NCBI RefSeq assembly: GCF_024746795.1
Contig: NZ_CP080524.1
Span: forward strand, 2,954,001 to 3,018,000
Reading direction: 5' to 3'
DNA length: 64,000 bases
Origin: Mesorhizobium sp. AR10
Lineage (GTDB): Bacteria > Pseudomonadota > Alphaproteobacteria > Rhizobiales > Rhizobiaceae
Shown here: positions 54,213-62,930 of the stretch, piece by piece
How positions within the stretch are numbered: the stretch's first letter is position 1
Layout of the letters: each line of letters opens with the position of its first letter
The notes under the pieces: generated by a model
The model's input: only the letters and a program-made list of their open reading frames with translations
Database searches by the model: none
What the model was told of the DNA's origin: nothing
Program-made: the position numbers and the translations under genes

Positions 54213-55655
54213 TCACCTATAGTCGACGGCGGATTTGGACGCCAGAATGCGTCCGTCGCTCAGGATGTGGCGCGGATCGAAGGCTTCCTTGATGCCCGCC
54301 GCCAGGTCGAGCGCCACCGGGTCGATGCGTTCGAGGAACGCCTTCTGCTTGACCCGGCCGATGCCGTGTTCGGCGCTGATCGAGCCGCCATAGCGGTCGA
54401 CGACGGCAAAGATATGCGCTTCGGCCTCTTCGAACAGCTGCTCGACGGCGTCCGGTTCCATACCTTCCGGCGGCACGACGTTGAGATGGATGTTGCCGTC
54501 GCCGACATGGCCGTAGGTGACGGCGAGCGCGTCCGGACGCGCTTTCTCCAGCACGGCCAGTGCGTCAGTGACGAAATCGGCGAGTTTCGAGATCGGCACC
54601 GAAACGTCGGTGCGCAGATAGCGGCCGCCGCGGCCCTGGCGCTCGACCATGATCTCGCGGTAGCGCCACAGCCGATCGCCCTGGGCCCTGGTCGATGCCA
54701 CCACGCCGTCCTCGACGAGATCGGTGACGCCGCCGAGAAAATCCAGCAGCATGGCGGACAGGTCGATCAAACCGCCGGCGGAAACTTCGATCAGCACATA
54801 GGCCGGGTAGGGCCTGGTCAATGGATCGGGAAAATCCGCGGCTTCGCGCATGGTGATCTCGATGCCACGACGCAGGATCAATTCGAAGGCGGTCAAAAGG
54901 TCGCTGCAGTCGCGCCGCGCCCGCGCATAGAGCGCCATGGCGTCCTCGACCGAGCGCAGTCCGACCAGCGCGGTTTCGACCTGCGTCGGCTTGGGATAAA
55001 GCTTCAGCGCCGCGGCGGTGACGATGCCGAGCGTGCCTTCGCTGCCGATGAAGACCTGCTTGAGATCGTAGCCGCGATTGTCCTTGCGAAGCACCTTCAG
55101 TCCATTCCACACCCGGCCGTCGGCCAGCACCACTTCCAGGCCAAGCACCAGGTCGCGCGTCATGCCGTAGCGCAGCACGTTGAAGCCGCCGGCATTGGTG
55201 GCGACATTGCCGCCGATGCGGCAGCTTCCCTGCGCCCCGAAGGTGATCGGCAACAGACAGTCCTGTGCCTCGGCAGCGCGCTTGGCGTCTTCGAGGATGC
55301 AGCCAGCCTCAACCACCATGGCAAAATCGATTGGATTGACGGATCGGATTGCGTTCAGGCGCTCCAGTGAGATCACCACCTCGCCGCTGTCCGCCGCCAC
55401 AGCCGCACCAACGAGGCCGGTCAGGCCGCCTTGCGGCACCACCGGAATGCGCTCGGCATGGCAGAGCCGCATCAGCGCCGACATTTCCTCGACCGAGGCC
55501 GGGCGGGCCACCGCCAGCGGACGGCCGAAATGGTCGCCCGACCAGTCGCGGCTGTAGCGCGCCAGATCAACCTCGGCCGTCAGCAACCCGCCACTCGGCA
55601 ACACGCCGGCAAGGGATGCGATCAGCGATGCGGAGGTGGGTGGCACGACATTCAT
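54213..55655 (-). CDS. FAD-linked 2-hydroxyacid dehydrogenase (GlcD / D-lactate dehydrogenase type)
   Basis: A 480-residue flavoprotein of the vanillyl-alcohol oxidase fold. The FAD-binding PCMH domain (about 35-215) includes PQGGLTGLVGAAV and SCRIGGNVATNAGG; the cap domain (about 215-475) has YGHVGDGNIHLNV and ISAEHGIGRVKQ, whose His and Glu form the metal site of D-lactate and D-2-hydroxyglutarate dehydrogenases. The Met at 55655 is used; the longer frame to 55721 is not needed. It is divergent from glyoxalase I, whose pathway ends in D-lactate, so D-lactate is the most reasonable substrate, with other 2-hydroxyacids possible. Confidence 0.9.
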   Translation of the reverse strand: MNVVPPTSASLIASLAGVLPSGGLLTAEVDLARYSRDWSGDHFGRPLAVARPASVEEMSALMRLCHAERIPVVPQGGLTGLVGAAVAADSGEVVISLERLNAIRSVNPIDFAMVVEAGCILEDAKRAAEAQDCLLPITFGAQGSCRIGGNVATNAGGFNVLRYGMTRDLVLGLEVVLADGRVWNGLKVLRKDNRGYDLKQVFIGSEGTLGIVTAAALKLYPKPTQVETALVGLRSVEDAMALYARARRDCSDLLTAFELILRRGIEITMREAADFPDPLTRPYPAYVLIEVSAGGLIDLSAMLLDFLGGVTDLVEDGVVASTRAQGDRLWRYREIMVERQGRGGRYLRTDVSVPISKLADFVTDALAVLEKARPDALAVTYGHVGDGNIHLNVVPPEGMEPDAVEQLFEEAEAHIFAVVDRYGGSISAEHGIGRVKQKAFLERIDPVALDLAAGIKEAFDPRHILSDGRILASKSAVDYR

Positions 55656-55707
55656 GACCTGACTCTGGAACCTTTCGCAAAACGACTGGACAACCACCGT
55701 TCTTGTC

Positions 55708-55740
55708 GTGTTATCATACAACCCTGATTTAGAACATCAA
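55708..55740 (-). promoter_or_regulatory. Promoter of the dehydrogenase gene overlapped by a GGGTTGT operator
   Basis: On the minus strand GGGTTGT-ATG-ATAACAC (55724-55708) matches the 41817 palindrome in the left half and centre, with two to three changes on the right. A good promoter overlaps it: TTGATG at 55740-55735, 16-bp spacer, TATGAT at 55718-55713. The operator covers the -10 box, which fits repression. Confidence 0.65.
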
Positions 55741-55775
55741 GCGACGCCATGTTCCCGCCAACCGTTTGATGTGGA

Positions 55776-55786
55776 TGGTCAGACCA
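55776..55786. promoter_or_regulatory. Second FadR-type site, TGGTC-A-GACCA
   Basis: A perfect palindrome that fits TNGTNNNACNA exactly, 31 bp before the glyoxalase I start. It is of the LldR/PdhR style and could be the target of the GntR protein at 53403. Confidence 0.5.
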
Positions 55787-55816
55787 GCAAATCACCTGAC
55801 TCGGAGGACTTTCCCA

Positions 55817-56227
55817 ATGAGCGACGCCCCAGGCTTTCGCTATATGCACACCATGATCAGGGTTCTCGACCTCGACAGGTCGATTGCCTTCTACACCGAA
55901 GTTCTCGGCATGACCTTGCTGCGCCGGGACGACTATCCGGGCGGCAAGTTCACCAACGCCTTTGTCGGCTACGGTCCGGAGGACAAGGAGGCCGTCGTCG
56001 AGCTGACGCTGAACTGGGGCCGCGAGGAACCCTACGAAATCGGCACCGGCTTCGGCCATCTGGCGCTTGGCGTCAACGACATCTACGCCGTCTGCGCCGA
56101 GCTCGAAAAGCGCGGCGCCAAGATCCCGCGCAAGCCCGGGCCGATGCAGCACGGCACCACCCACATCGCCTTCGTCGAAGACCCCGATGGCTACAAGATC
56201 GAGCTGATCGGCCTCGACACGATGTAG
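55817..56227 (+). CDS. gloA: Lactoylglutathione lyase (glyoxalase I)
   Basis: A 136-residue VOC-fold enzyme that isomerises the methylglyoxal-glutathione adduct to S-lactoylglutathione. It follows E. coli GloA closely: all four metal ligands are seen (His in YMHTMIRV, Glu in VVELTLNW, His in GFGHLALGV, Glu in YKIELIGL), along with YTEVLGMTLLRR and FVEDPDGYKIE. The start at 55817 has GGAGG upstream; the frame opens further up at 55766 without one. It is divergent from the D-lactate-type dehydrogenase, making a two-gene methylglyoxal to pyruvate module that lacks only glyoxalase II. Confidence 0.94.
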   Translation: MSDAPGFRYMHTMIRVLDLDRSIAFYTEVLGMTLLRRDDYPGGKFTNAFVGYGPEDKEAVVELTLNWGREEPYEIGTGFGHLALGVNDIYAVCAELEKRGAKIPRKPGPMQHGTTHIAFVEDPDGYKIELIGLDTM

Positions 56228-56242
56228 AGACTTCAGGTCGGA

Positions 56243-56267
56243 CCGCATCGGCTTGGCACCGATGCGG
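56243..56267. terminator. Hairpin between convergent genes
   Basis: CCGCATCGG at 56243-56251 pairs with CCGATGCGG at 56259-56267 around a 7-base loop, 16 bp after gloA and 47 bp after the end of the minus-strand permease. There is no T-run, so termination is likely but not certain. Confidence 0.55.
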
Positions 56268-56314
56268 CCCCCTCCTGTACCGCGCTTGCTTGGGAGGCGG
56301 TGCGGGGAGCTCTG

Positions 56315-57283
56315 TCACTTGATGACCGCTATCTTGCTGCGGTCGATGGTGATGGCGACGGCGGCGATGAGGACCGCGCCGAACACCATGTTTTCCAGGA
56401 AAATGTTGACGCCGACGAAGGTCATGCCGATGCGCACGATCGAGATGATCAGCGCACCGACCGCCGTGCGGGCAACGCCGCCCAGGCCGCCGGTGATGGC
56501 GGTGCCGCCGACGATGACGGCGGCAATGGCCGGCAGCAGCAATTGATTGGCGAGAACCGGCGAGCCGCTCGACAGTCTAGCTGCCAGCACAACGCCGGCG
56601 ACGGCTGCCAGCATGCCGGACGCGGCGAAGGCGATGATCTTGGTTCGGTCGACATTGATGCCCGCCGCCCAGGCGGCGCGTTCGCCGGCGCCGACGGCGA
56701 TGGCCTGGCGGCCGAAGCGCGTGTAGCGCAGAGCGAGAAAGCCGGCGATGCCGATCACCGCTGAAATCAGCACCACCACCGGCAGGCCAGCGATGGTGGC
56801 GTTGATCCAGGCGGTGTTTTCGCGGCCGCCTTCCTCGATGGTGATGGCGCGGCCGTCGGAGACCCACAGCGCGATGCCGGTCACCACGCCGCCGGTGGCA
56901 AGCGTCGCCACGAAGGACGGGACGCGCAGCTTGACGTGGACGATGCCGCTCAACATGCCGAAAGCGAGACCGGACAGGATCGCCACCGGAAAGGCGGCGA
57001 GGCCGAGCGAGGGCAGCAACTGCGCCAGGATCACGCTTGCCAGCGAGGCGACTGCCTGGATCGACAGGTCGATGCCGCCGAGCAGGATGGCGAAGGTGAC
57101 GCCGGTGGCCAGGATGAACAGCACGGCGGTGTTGGCGAACAGCAGAGCAACGGTTTCGCCGGTGAGAAAGCCGGGCGATGCGATCTCGATGATCAGCAGC
57201 AGCGCAACGAGCAGCACCAGCGGAACGGCGCCATGCGTCCACTTGCTGTCGAGGAACTTTTGCAACGAAAAAATCTCATTCAT
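56315..57283 (-). CDS. Ribose-type ABC permease (RbsC-like), second copy
   Basis: A 322-residue permease of the ribose/xylose/galactose type with about eight to ten helices; family stretches are GGIDLSIQAVASLASVI and INVDRTKIIAFAASGMLAAVAG, with GTAITGGLGGV near the C-terminus. It is the last gene of the minus-strand ribose-type operon, 9 bp after the ATPase gene. Along with the copy at 58801 it may form a heterodimeric channel, which is less usual than the RbsC homodimer. Confidence 0.92.
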   Translation of the reverse strand: MNEIFSLQKFLDSKWTHGAVPLVLLVALLLIIEIASPGFLTGETVALLFANTAVLFILATGVTFAILLGGIDLSIQAVASLASVILAQLLPSLGLAAFPVAILSGLAFGMLSGIVHVKLRVPSFVATLATGGVVTGIALWVSDGRAITIEEGGRENTAWINATIAGLPVVVLISAVIGIAGFLALRYTRFGRQAIAVGAGERAAWAAGINVDRTKIIAFAASGMLAAVAGVVLAARLSSGSPVLANQLLLPAIAAVIVGGTAITGGLGGVARTAVGALIISIVRIGMTFVGVNIFLENMVFGAVLIAAVAITIDRSKIAVIK

Positions 57284-57292
57284 CGGCCAACC

Positions 57293-58804
57293 TCATACCA
57301 TCGCCCGCAACAGGTCGACCTGGTCCGGCTTGTTGCCGGGACTGGCGTCGAAGCGCGCGGTGATCTCGCCGTCGCGCATCACCAGTACCTGGTGCGACAG
57401 GCCAATCGTTTCCTCCAGCGTGTCGGAGATCAGCAGGATCGCCACGCCTTGTTCGGAAAGATCGCGGATCAGCTCGTAGACCTCCTCCTTGGCGCCGACA
57501 TCGAGGCCGCGCGTCGGATGGTCGAGCACAAGGATGCGCGAGCCCGCCGTCATCCAGCGCGCCAGCACCACCTTCTGCTGGTTGCCGCCGCTGAGCTTGC
57601 GGCAGGCCGCATCGGGCCCTGGCGCCTTTATGCGCAGCCGCTTGATCCAATCGGCGGCGAGCCGGCGTTCCTTGCCGTAATCGATCGCGCCATGGCGCAT
57701 GACACTCGACAGGTCGGCGAGCGAGATGTTTTCGGCGATAGACAAGAACATCACCAACCCTTCGAGCCGACGCTCGCGCGGCACATAGCCGATGCCCTTG
57801 CGCACTGCCGGTTCCGGTGAGCCGAAATGCACCGCGTCGCCACCAATTTTCATTTCGCCGGCATCATGCTGAAGGAAGCCGCCGACCGTGCGCGTGACTT
57901 CCTCGCGACCGGAGCCGACGACACCGGCTATGCCGACGATCTCGCCGGCCCTGATCCTGAAGTCGACGCCATGATAGGCGCCGGCGACGCCGAGCCCTCT
58001 GGTTTCGACCATTGTCTCCGCGCGCGGCGCATGCTGGCGGGCCTCGCGATAGTACTCGGCCTGCAGCCCGCGGCCGACCATGATCTCGTGCAGTTCCGGC
58101 GCGGTGACCTCGGCCGTGCGGTGTTCGGCGACCACCGCGCCATCCTTCATCGTGTAGACGCGGTCGGAGATATCAAGCACCTCGTCGAGACGGTGCGAGA
58201 CAAAGACGAAGCTGGCGCGGGATTTGAGCGAGCGGACGCGCGCGAACAGCACCTCGATGTCGGCTGCGTTGAGCACCGAGGTCGGCTCGTCAAGCAGGAT
58301 CAGCAACGGCCGCTCGACCATTTCCTCCAGCGTCAGCGCCTTGGCCAGCTCGACCATCTGGCGGGCAGCGAAGGTGAGCTCGGAGGTGCGCGCGGTGACG
58401 TCGATGTCGATGCCGATCTTGCCGAGCTGGCGGCGCGCTGCGGCATTCAAGGCGCGCCAGTTGACGATGCCGAAGCGGGTGAAGCGGTCTTCCTGGCCAA
58501 GATAGATGTTTTCGGCGACCGTCAGGTTGAGCACCAGCGATTGCTCCTGGAATACCATGCCGATGCCATGCCTCGCCGCATCGCGCGGATTGCGCATGCG
58601 AAGCTGCTCGCCGTCGAGGGTCAGGCTGCCGCCGTCCGGCCGGTAGCTCCCGGCCAGCACCCGCATCAGCGTCGACTTGCCGGCGCCGTTCTCGCCGATC
58701 AGCCCGACCACTTCGTTCGGCCTGACCTCGATGCTGACGTCGCGCAAGGCATGGACGCCGGGAAATGTCTTGGTGATGCCGGACGCGCTCAGCATGGCAC
58801 TCAC
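57293..58804 (-). CDS. Ribose-type ABC ATPase (RbsA-like)
   Basis: A 503-residue ATPase with two nucleotide-binding domains. The first has Walker A GENGAGKSTLMRVLAG near residue 37 and signature LTFAARQMVELAKAL; the second has the degenerate Walker A GVVGSGREEVTRTV (usual for RbsA/MglA) and signature LSGGNQQKVVLARW. GTG at 58804 overlaps the permease stop by 4 bp (GTGA). It is the energising subunit shared by the two flanking permeases. Confidence 0.94.
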   Translation of the reverse strand: MSAMLSASGITKTFPGVHALRDVSIEVRPNEVVGLIGENGAGKSTLMRVLAGSYRPDGGSLTLDGEQLRMRNPRDAARHGIGMVFQEQSLVLNLTVAENIYLGQEDRFTRFGIVNWRALNAAARRQLGKIGIDIDVTARTSELTFAARQMVELAKALTLEEMVERPLLILLDEPTSVLNAADIEVLFARVRSLKSRASFVFVSHRLDEVLDISDRVYTMKDGAVVAEHRTAEVTAPELHEIMVGRGLQAEYYREARQHAPRAETMVETRGLGVAGAYHGVDFRIRAGEIVGIAGVVGSGREEVTRTVGGFLQHDAGEMKIGGDAVHFGSPEPAVRKGIGYVPRERRLEGLVMFLSIAENISLADLSSVMRHGAIDYGKERRLAADWIKRLRIKAPGPDAACRKLSGGNQQKVVLARWMTAGSRILVLDHPTRGLDVGAKEEVYELIRDLSEQGVAILLISDTLEETIGLSHQVLVMRDGEITARFDASPGNKPDQVDLLRAMV

Positions 58805-59865
58805 TTCACTATTCTGAGGCGGACGCGGTCGAGCGACAGCGCCACCGCGGCGATGATCATCAGGCCTTGCACCGTCTGCTGGATGTAGGGCGAGATGCCG
58901 AGCAGGATCATGCCGTTGGCGAGCACGGTGACGATCAGCACGCCGATCAGCGTGTTGACGACGCCGCCTTCGCCGCCGGTCAGCGCCGTGCCGCCGACGA
59001 CGACGGCGGTGACCGCGGCAAACAGCCTTCCGTCGCCGATGACCGCATGCGACTGGCCCAGTTGGGCAGCGGCAAGCACGCCGGCCATGCCGAAGAAGAA
59101 ACCGGCGAGCGCGAAGGCGGTGATACGCACGCGCACCACGTTGACGCCGGAGAGCTTGGCGACGTCCTCATCGCCGCCAATCGCCAGGATGTGGCGGCCG
59201 AGCTTGGTGTGATACTGGATGATTGCGGCGAGCAGGAACGCCCCGGTGGCGACCCAGACCGCCAGCGGCAGGCCGAGGAAGCGGGTCAGCGCCAGATCAC
59301 GGATCGAGGCGTCGTTCAGCTTGATCGCCGAGCCGCCGAGCATGAACACCGACAGGCCGAGACCGATGAACCACATGCCGAGCGTGGCCATGAAGGACGG
59401 GATCCTCAGCATGGTCTGCACCAGACCGCTGACAAGGCCCATGGCCGTTCCGGCGGCCACGGCGGCCAGCACCGCCCACCAGCCATAGTTATTGCCGTTG
59501 CCGTCGTTGGCAGCGAGCAGCACCACCACCATCGCTGCTACAGACAGCGTGCCCTCGACCGACAGGTCGATGCTGCCCATCAGGATGATGAAGGTCAGGC
59601 CCATCGCCAGCGTCAGCGGCACAGCCGCCGAATTGGCGACGCGCACGAGGTTGCGCAATTCGATGAAATTGGGATTGGCAATGGCGATCAGCACGCACAG
59701 CACAATCAGCACCGCCAGCGGCGCCAGGCTGCGCCAGCGCCTGCCGCCGAACAGGCCGGCGATGCGGCCGGGGATCAGTGTCATAAGCGTCGTCCGCTCG
59801 ATGTCCGAAACGGACTTCAGGGGTTCTGTATTGATTGTCAAGAAAGCGCTTCCCGTCTGCGTCAT
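58801..59865 (-). CDS. Ribose-type ABC permease (RbsC-like), first copy
   Basis: A 354-residue permease with a short cytoplasmic leader and about nine helices; MGSIDLSVEGTLSVAAMV and GTALTGGEGGVVNTLIGVLI are family signatures. The start is uncertain between 59865 (used here) and 59784, neither with a strong ribosome site; a further upstream frame overlaps the binding-protein gene and is rejected. It precedes the ATPase gene with GTGA overlap. Confidence 0.9.
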   Translation of the reverse strand: MTQTGSAFLTINTEPLKSVSDIERTTLMTLIPGRIAGLFGGRRWRSLAPLAVLIVLCVLIAIANPNFIELRNLVRVANSAAVPLTLAMGLTFIILMGSIDLSVEGTLSVAAMVVVLLAANDGNGNNYGWWAVLAAVAAGTAMGLVSGLVQTMLRIPSFMATLGMWFIGLGLSVFMLGGSAIKLNDASIRDLALTRFLGLPLAVWVATGAFLLAAIIQYHTKLGRHILAIGGDEDVAKLSGVNVVRVRITAFALAGFFFGMAGVLAAAQLGQSHAVIGDGRLFAAVTAVVVGGTALTGGEGGVVNTLIGVLIVTVLANGMILLGISPYIQQTVQGLMIIAAVALSLDRVRLRIVK

Positions 59866-59903
59866 GACAGTCGCCGATACGGATACACGACGCCTGCAAA
59901 AGG

Positions 59904-59936
59904 GAGCGGGCCGCCAGGGAGTTAGCGGGCCCGCTC
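59904..59936 (-). other. Intra-operon hairpin between binding protein and permease
   Basis: GAGCGGGC at 59904-59911 is complementary to GCCCGCTC at 59929-59936; a smaller perfect palindrome AGCGGGCCCGCT lies at 59924-59935 inside it. No T-run. It has the same place and likely role as the hairpin at 43114 in the other ABC operon. Confidence 0.6.
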
Positions 59937-59942
59937 GGGCGG

Positions 59943-61025
59943 TCAGGTACGGATGGCTCCGGTCACCCGACCCCACAGGTCGTTCCAGTCGATCTCCGGC
60001 TTCGCATCGACGTTGGTCTTGTAATATTCCTCGACATTGTCGTGCGAAATCAGCACCGCCTTGCCGTAGAATTCGCGGTGCTCGGGCGGCTCCTTGACTG
60101 GGTCGAACTTGCCGATCTTGGCGTTGTAGCCAATGGCCAGTCCCATGCCGCCCTGCCAGAACGGATCCGAGGTCACGGTGCAGGCGAACTCACCTGTGCG
60201 CACCGCATCGACCGCCGTCTTGATGCCGTCGACGCCGACGATCGGCACCTTGCCGGCAAGGTTCTCGGCGCGCAACGCTTCGAGCGCGCCGGAGCCCATG
60301 TCGTCATTGGCGGCCCAGATGCCCCTGATATCGTCGCCGAAGCGGGTGAGCAGATTGCCCATCAAGTCGAAGGCTTCGGTCGATTTCCAGTTGGCGACCT
60401 GGAAGTCGAGCAGCTTGATGTCGGGATTGGCGGCGAGCGCTTCGTCGAGGCCTTTCTTGCGCTCGATGGCCGCTGTCGTCGAGATCAGGCCGCCAAGTGC
60501 GACGATGCCGCCCTTGCCACCGATCGTCTTGAACAGGATTTCGGCGATGGTCTTGCCGCTCGAGATGCCGTCGAACTCGATATGGGAAACGTAGTTCGGA
60601 TTGAAGTCCTTCGGGTGCAGATCCGGCGGCTTGTTCCACTGGGTCACCACATAGGCGCCGGCCTTGGCGCAGGCCTCGACGATCGGGCGCGCGTCCGGAG
60701 TATCGTTGGGATCGGAATTGAGCACCATGTTGCCGCCGGTCTTGGCGAGCATCGCCTTGATGTCGGCAATGCCCTTCTCGCTGTTGCCTTCCGAAACCAG
60801 CGTGACGTGTTCGAGCCCGGCCCACTTGGCATAGGCCTCGGCGCCGGTCTTCCACACCGCATGGTAAGGGTTGGACAGCGAGCGGATCGATGTCACCAGC
60901 GTCGGCTTGTCCTGTGCGCGCAACACCCTCGGCATGGCGAGCGTTGCCACTCCGGCCGTGGCGCCCATCAGCAGAGTCCGGCGGCTGACTGTGCCGGAAA
61001 GCGTCAAGTTCTTCCTGTCCTTCAT
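59943..61025 (-). CDS. Ribose-type ABC substrate-binding protein
   Basis: A 360-residue periplasmic protein of the Peripla_BP_4 sugar-binding family with an N-terminal Tat-type signal (SRRTLLMGATAGVATLAMP, cleaved near VLRAQ). Lobe one has SIRSLSNPYHAVWKTGAEAY; lobe two contains IWAANDDMGSGALEALRAE, family-typical. Start at 61025 has GGGAGG upstream. It leads the minus-strand operon of two permeases and one ATPase. The ligand is probably a sugar, sugar alcohol or related polyol; no specificity residue can be safely read. Confidence 0.93.
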   Translation of the reverse strand: MKDRKNLTLSGTVSRRTLLMGATAGVATLAMPRVLRAQDKPTLVTSIRSLSNPYHAVWKTGAEAYAKWAGLEHVTLVSEGNSEKGIADIKAMLAKTGGNMVLNSDPNDTPDARPIVEACAKAGAYVVTQWNKPPDLHPKDFNPNYVSHIEFDGISSGKTIAEILFKTIGGKGGIVALGGLISTTAAIERKKGLDEALAANPDIKLLDFQVANWKSTEAFDLMGNLLTRFGDDIRGIWAANDDMGSGALEALRAENLAGKVPIVGVDGIKTAVDAVRTGEFACTVTSDPFWQGGMGLAIGYNAKIGKFDPVKEPPEHREFYGKAVLISHDNVEEYYKTNVDAKPEIDWNDLWGRVTGAIRT

Positions 61026-61100
61026 TATCGAACCTCCCGATTGAAATCTGTTTCCCTCCCGGCGGCATGCGCGGGGAGCGCGGCCGGGCCTTCGATATAA

Positions 61101-61148
61101 GGGTTGTCAAGCTCCTCTACTTGTACGACAACCCTTCAACACGATAAC
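61101..61148. promoter_or_regulatory. Divergent promoter region with split GGGTTGT operator
   Basis: GGGTTGT at 61101-61107 and its reverse complement ACAACCC at 61128-61134 lie 20 bp apart. The right-hand half also reads GGGTTGT-CGT-ACAAG on the minus strand, a partial copy of the 41817 palindrome. TTGTAC at 61121 and GATAAC at 61143 could be the plus-strand promoter boxes (16-bp spacer), with the operator across the -35. Confidence 0.55.
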
Positions 61149-61240
61149 CATACCCTTTCTCTTGACGCGACACAAGCGACTTGAGATCGTCGCGACGAAG
61201 AGAGCCGGACAATAACTTTCGGCCACGCATGGGAGGGAGA

Positions 61241-62833
61241 ATGCCGGACTACATCATCGTCGGCGGCGGCTCGGCCGGCTGCATTCTCGCTGCCAGGCTG
61301 AGCGAGAATCCGGGCCTGTCCGTGGTCCTGCTCGAGGCCGGACCGCCCGACACCGATCGCTACATCCACATGCCGGTCGGCTTCTTCAAGATGACGTCCG
61401 GGCCGCTGATCTGGGGCTATGACACCGCCCCCGGCAAGGCGATCGACGGCCGCACCATGGTCTATCCGCAGGCACGCGTGCTTGGCGGCGGCTCCTCGAT
61501 CAATGCCCAGGTGTTCACCCGCGGCTGCCCGCAGGACTATGACGGATGGGCGGATGAAGGCTGCACCGGCTGGAGCTATGCCGACGTGCTGCCGTATTTC
61601 CGGCGCTCCGAAGGTAACGACACCTTCGCCGGCCCGCAGCACGGCACCGATGGCCCGCTTGGCGTTTCCAGCGGCGCACCGCATCCGCTGACCCGAATCT
61701 TCGTCAAGGCGGCGCAGCAGGCCGGTCTTCCGTTCCGCGCCGACTTCAACGCCGGCCAGCAGGAAGGGGCGGGGTTCTACCAGACGACGACGCGCAACGG
61801 CCGGCGCAGCAGTACGGCGACCGCTTATCTCAAGCCCGCGATGGGCCGCAAAAACCTGACGCTGCGAACCGGCGCCACCGTCAGCCGGATCGTCATCGAA
61901 AACGGTCGCGCCATCGGCGTCGAGATCCTTGCCAATGGTCGCCCTGAGTTGCTGCGCGCCGAATATGAGGTGATTGTCACGGCCGGCGCCATCGGCTCGC
62001 CCAAGCTTTTGATGCTGTCGGGCATCGGCCCGGCCGAGCATCTGCGCACGCACGGCATCGAGGTCAGCCACGACCTGCCCGGCGTCGGCCAGAATTTGCA
62101 CGATCATATGGATGTCGACGTCGTCGCCGAACTCAACGGACCGCACAGCATCGATCGCTACAAGAAGAAGCGCTGGCAGGCCGTTGCCGGTCTCGAATAT
62201 GCACTGTTCGGCAAGGGACCGGTGGCGTCGAACATCGTCGAAGCCGGCGCCTTCTGGTGGGGCGACCGCGCCGAGAAAACCCCCGACATCCAGTTTCATT
62301 TCCTGCCCGGCGCCGGCGTCGAGGAAGGCATCGGCTCTGTCCCGGGCGGCAATGGTTGCACACTGAATTCCTACCATGTGCGGCCTCGTTCTCGCGGCAG
62401 CGTTACTCTCAGATCGGCCGACCTGCGCGACGCGCCTGTCATCGACCCGAACCCCTTCGCCGAGCGCTACGACCTGGAGCGCGCCGTCGAAGGCATCGAG
62501 ATCAGCCGCGAAATCCTGTCGCAGCCGGCCTTCGCAAAATACGTCAGACGCGAGCACCTTCCGGGTGCGGTAACGATGGGACGCGCGGCACTCGAGGCTT
62601 TCGCCCGCGAACATGGGCGAAGCGCTTACCATCCGGTCGGCACCTGCCGGATGGGCGGCGATGCGGACAGCGTCGTCGATCCCGAACTTCGCGTGCGCGG
62701 CCTGCAAGGTCTGCGCGTCTGCGACAGTTCGGTGATGCCCCGCATCGTTTCCTCGAACACCAACGCAGCAGTGATCATGATCGCCGAAAAGGCGGCGGAT
62801 CTGATCGCCGGGCGTGGCCGGCCGCCGGTGTAA
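61241..62833 (+). CDS. GMC-family oxidoreductase (choline dehydrogenase-like)
   Basis: A 530-residue flavoprotein of the glucose-methanol-choline family. The ADP-binding motif is DYIIVGGGSAGCILAARLSE at residues 3-22, GMC signature 1 is RVLGGGSSINAQVFTRG near residue 83, signature 2 GAIGSPKLLMLSGIG near residue 250, and the active-site His-Asn region near the C-terminus is GRSAYHPVGTCRMG and SSNTNAAVIMIAEKAA. The start at 61241 follows GGGAGGGAGA. It oxidises an alcohol group, probably of a sugar or polyol taken up by the divergent ABC transporter, passing electrons to a quinone. Confidence 0.93.
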   Translation: MPDYIIVGGGSAGCILAARLSENPGLSVVLLEAGPPDTDRYIHMPVGFFKMTSGPLIWGYDTAPGKAIDGRTMVYPQARVLGGGSSINAQVFTRGCPQDYDGWADEGCTGWSYADVLPYFRRSEGNDTFAGPQHGTDGPLGVSSGAPHPLTRIFVKAAQQAGLPFRADFNAGQQEGAGFYQTTTRNGRRSSTATAYLKPAMGRKNLTLRTGATVSRIVIENGRAIGVEILANGRPELLRAEYEVIVTAGAIGSPKLLMLSGIGPAEHLRTHGIEVSHDLPGVGQNLHDHMDVDVVAELNGPHSIDRYKKKRWQAVAGLEYALFGKGPVASNIVEAGAFWWGDRAEKTPDIQFHFLPGAGVEEGIGSVPGGNGCTLNSYHVRPRSRGSVTLRSADLRDAPVIDPNPFAERYDLERAVEGIEISREILSQPAFAKYVRREHLPGAVTMGRAALEAFAREHGRSAYHPVGTCRMGGDADSVVDPELRVRGLQGLRVCDSSVMPRIVSSNTNAAVIMIAEKAADLIAGRGRPPV

Positions 62834-62930
62834 GAAACTCACTCGGCCGGAGGCACGGAACGCAGTGGAAAGCATCAGCGGGCGTCGTCGACGCCAACGA
62901 ATTTTCAGACACGAAGCACAGGGAACGACA

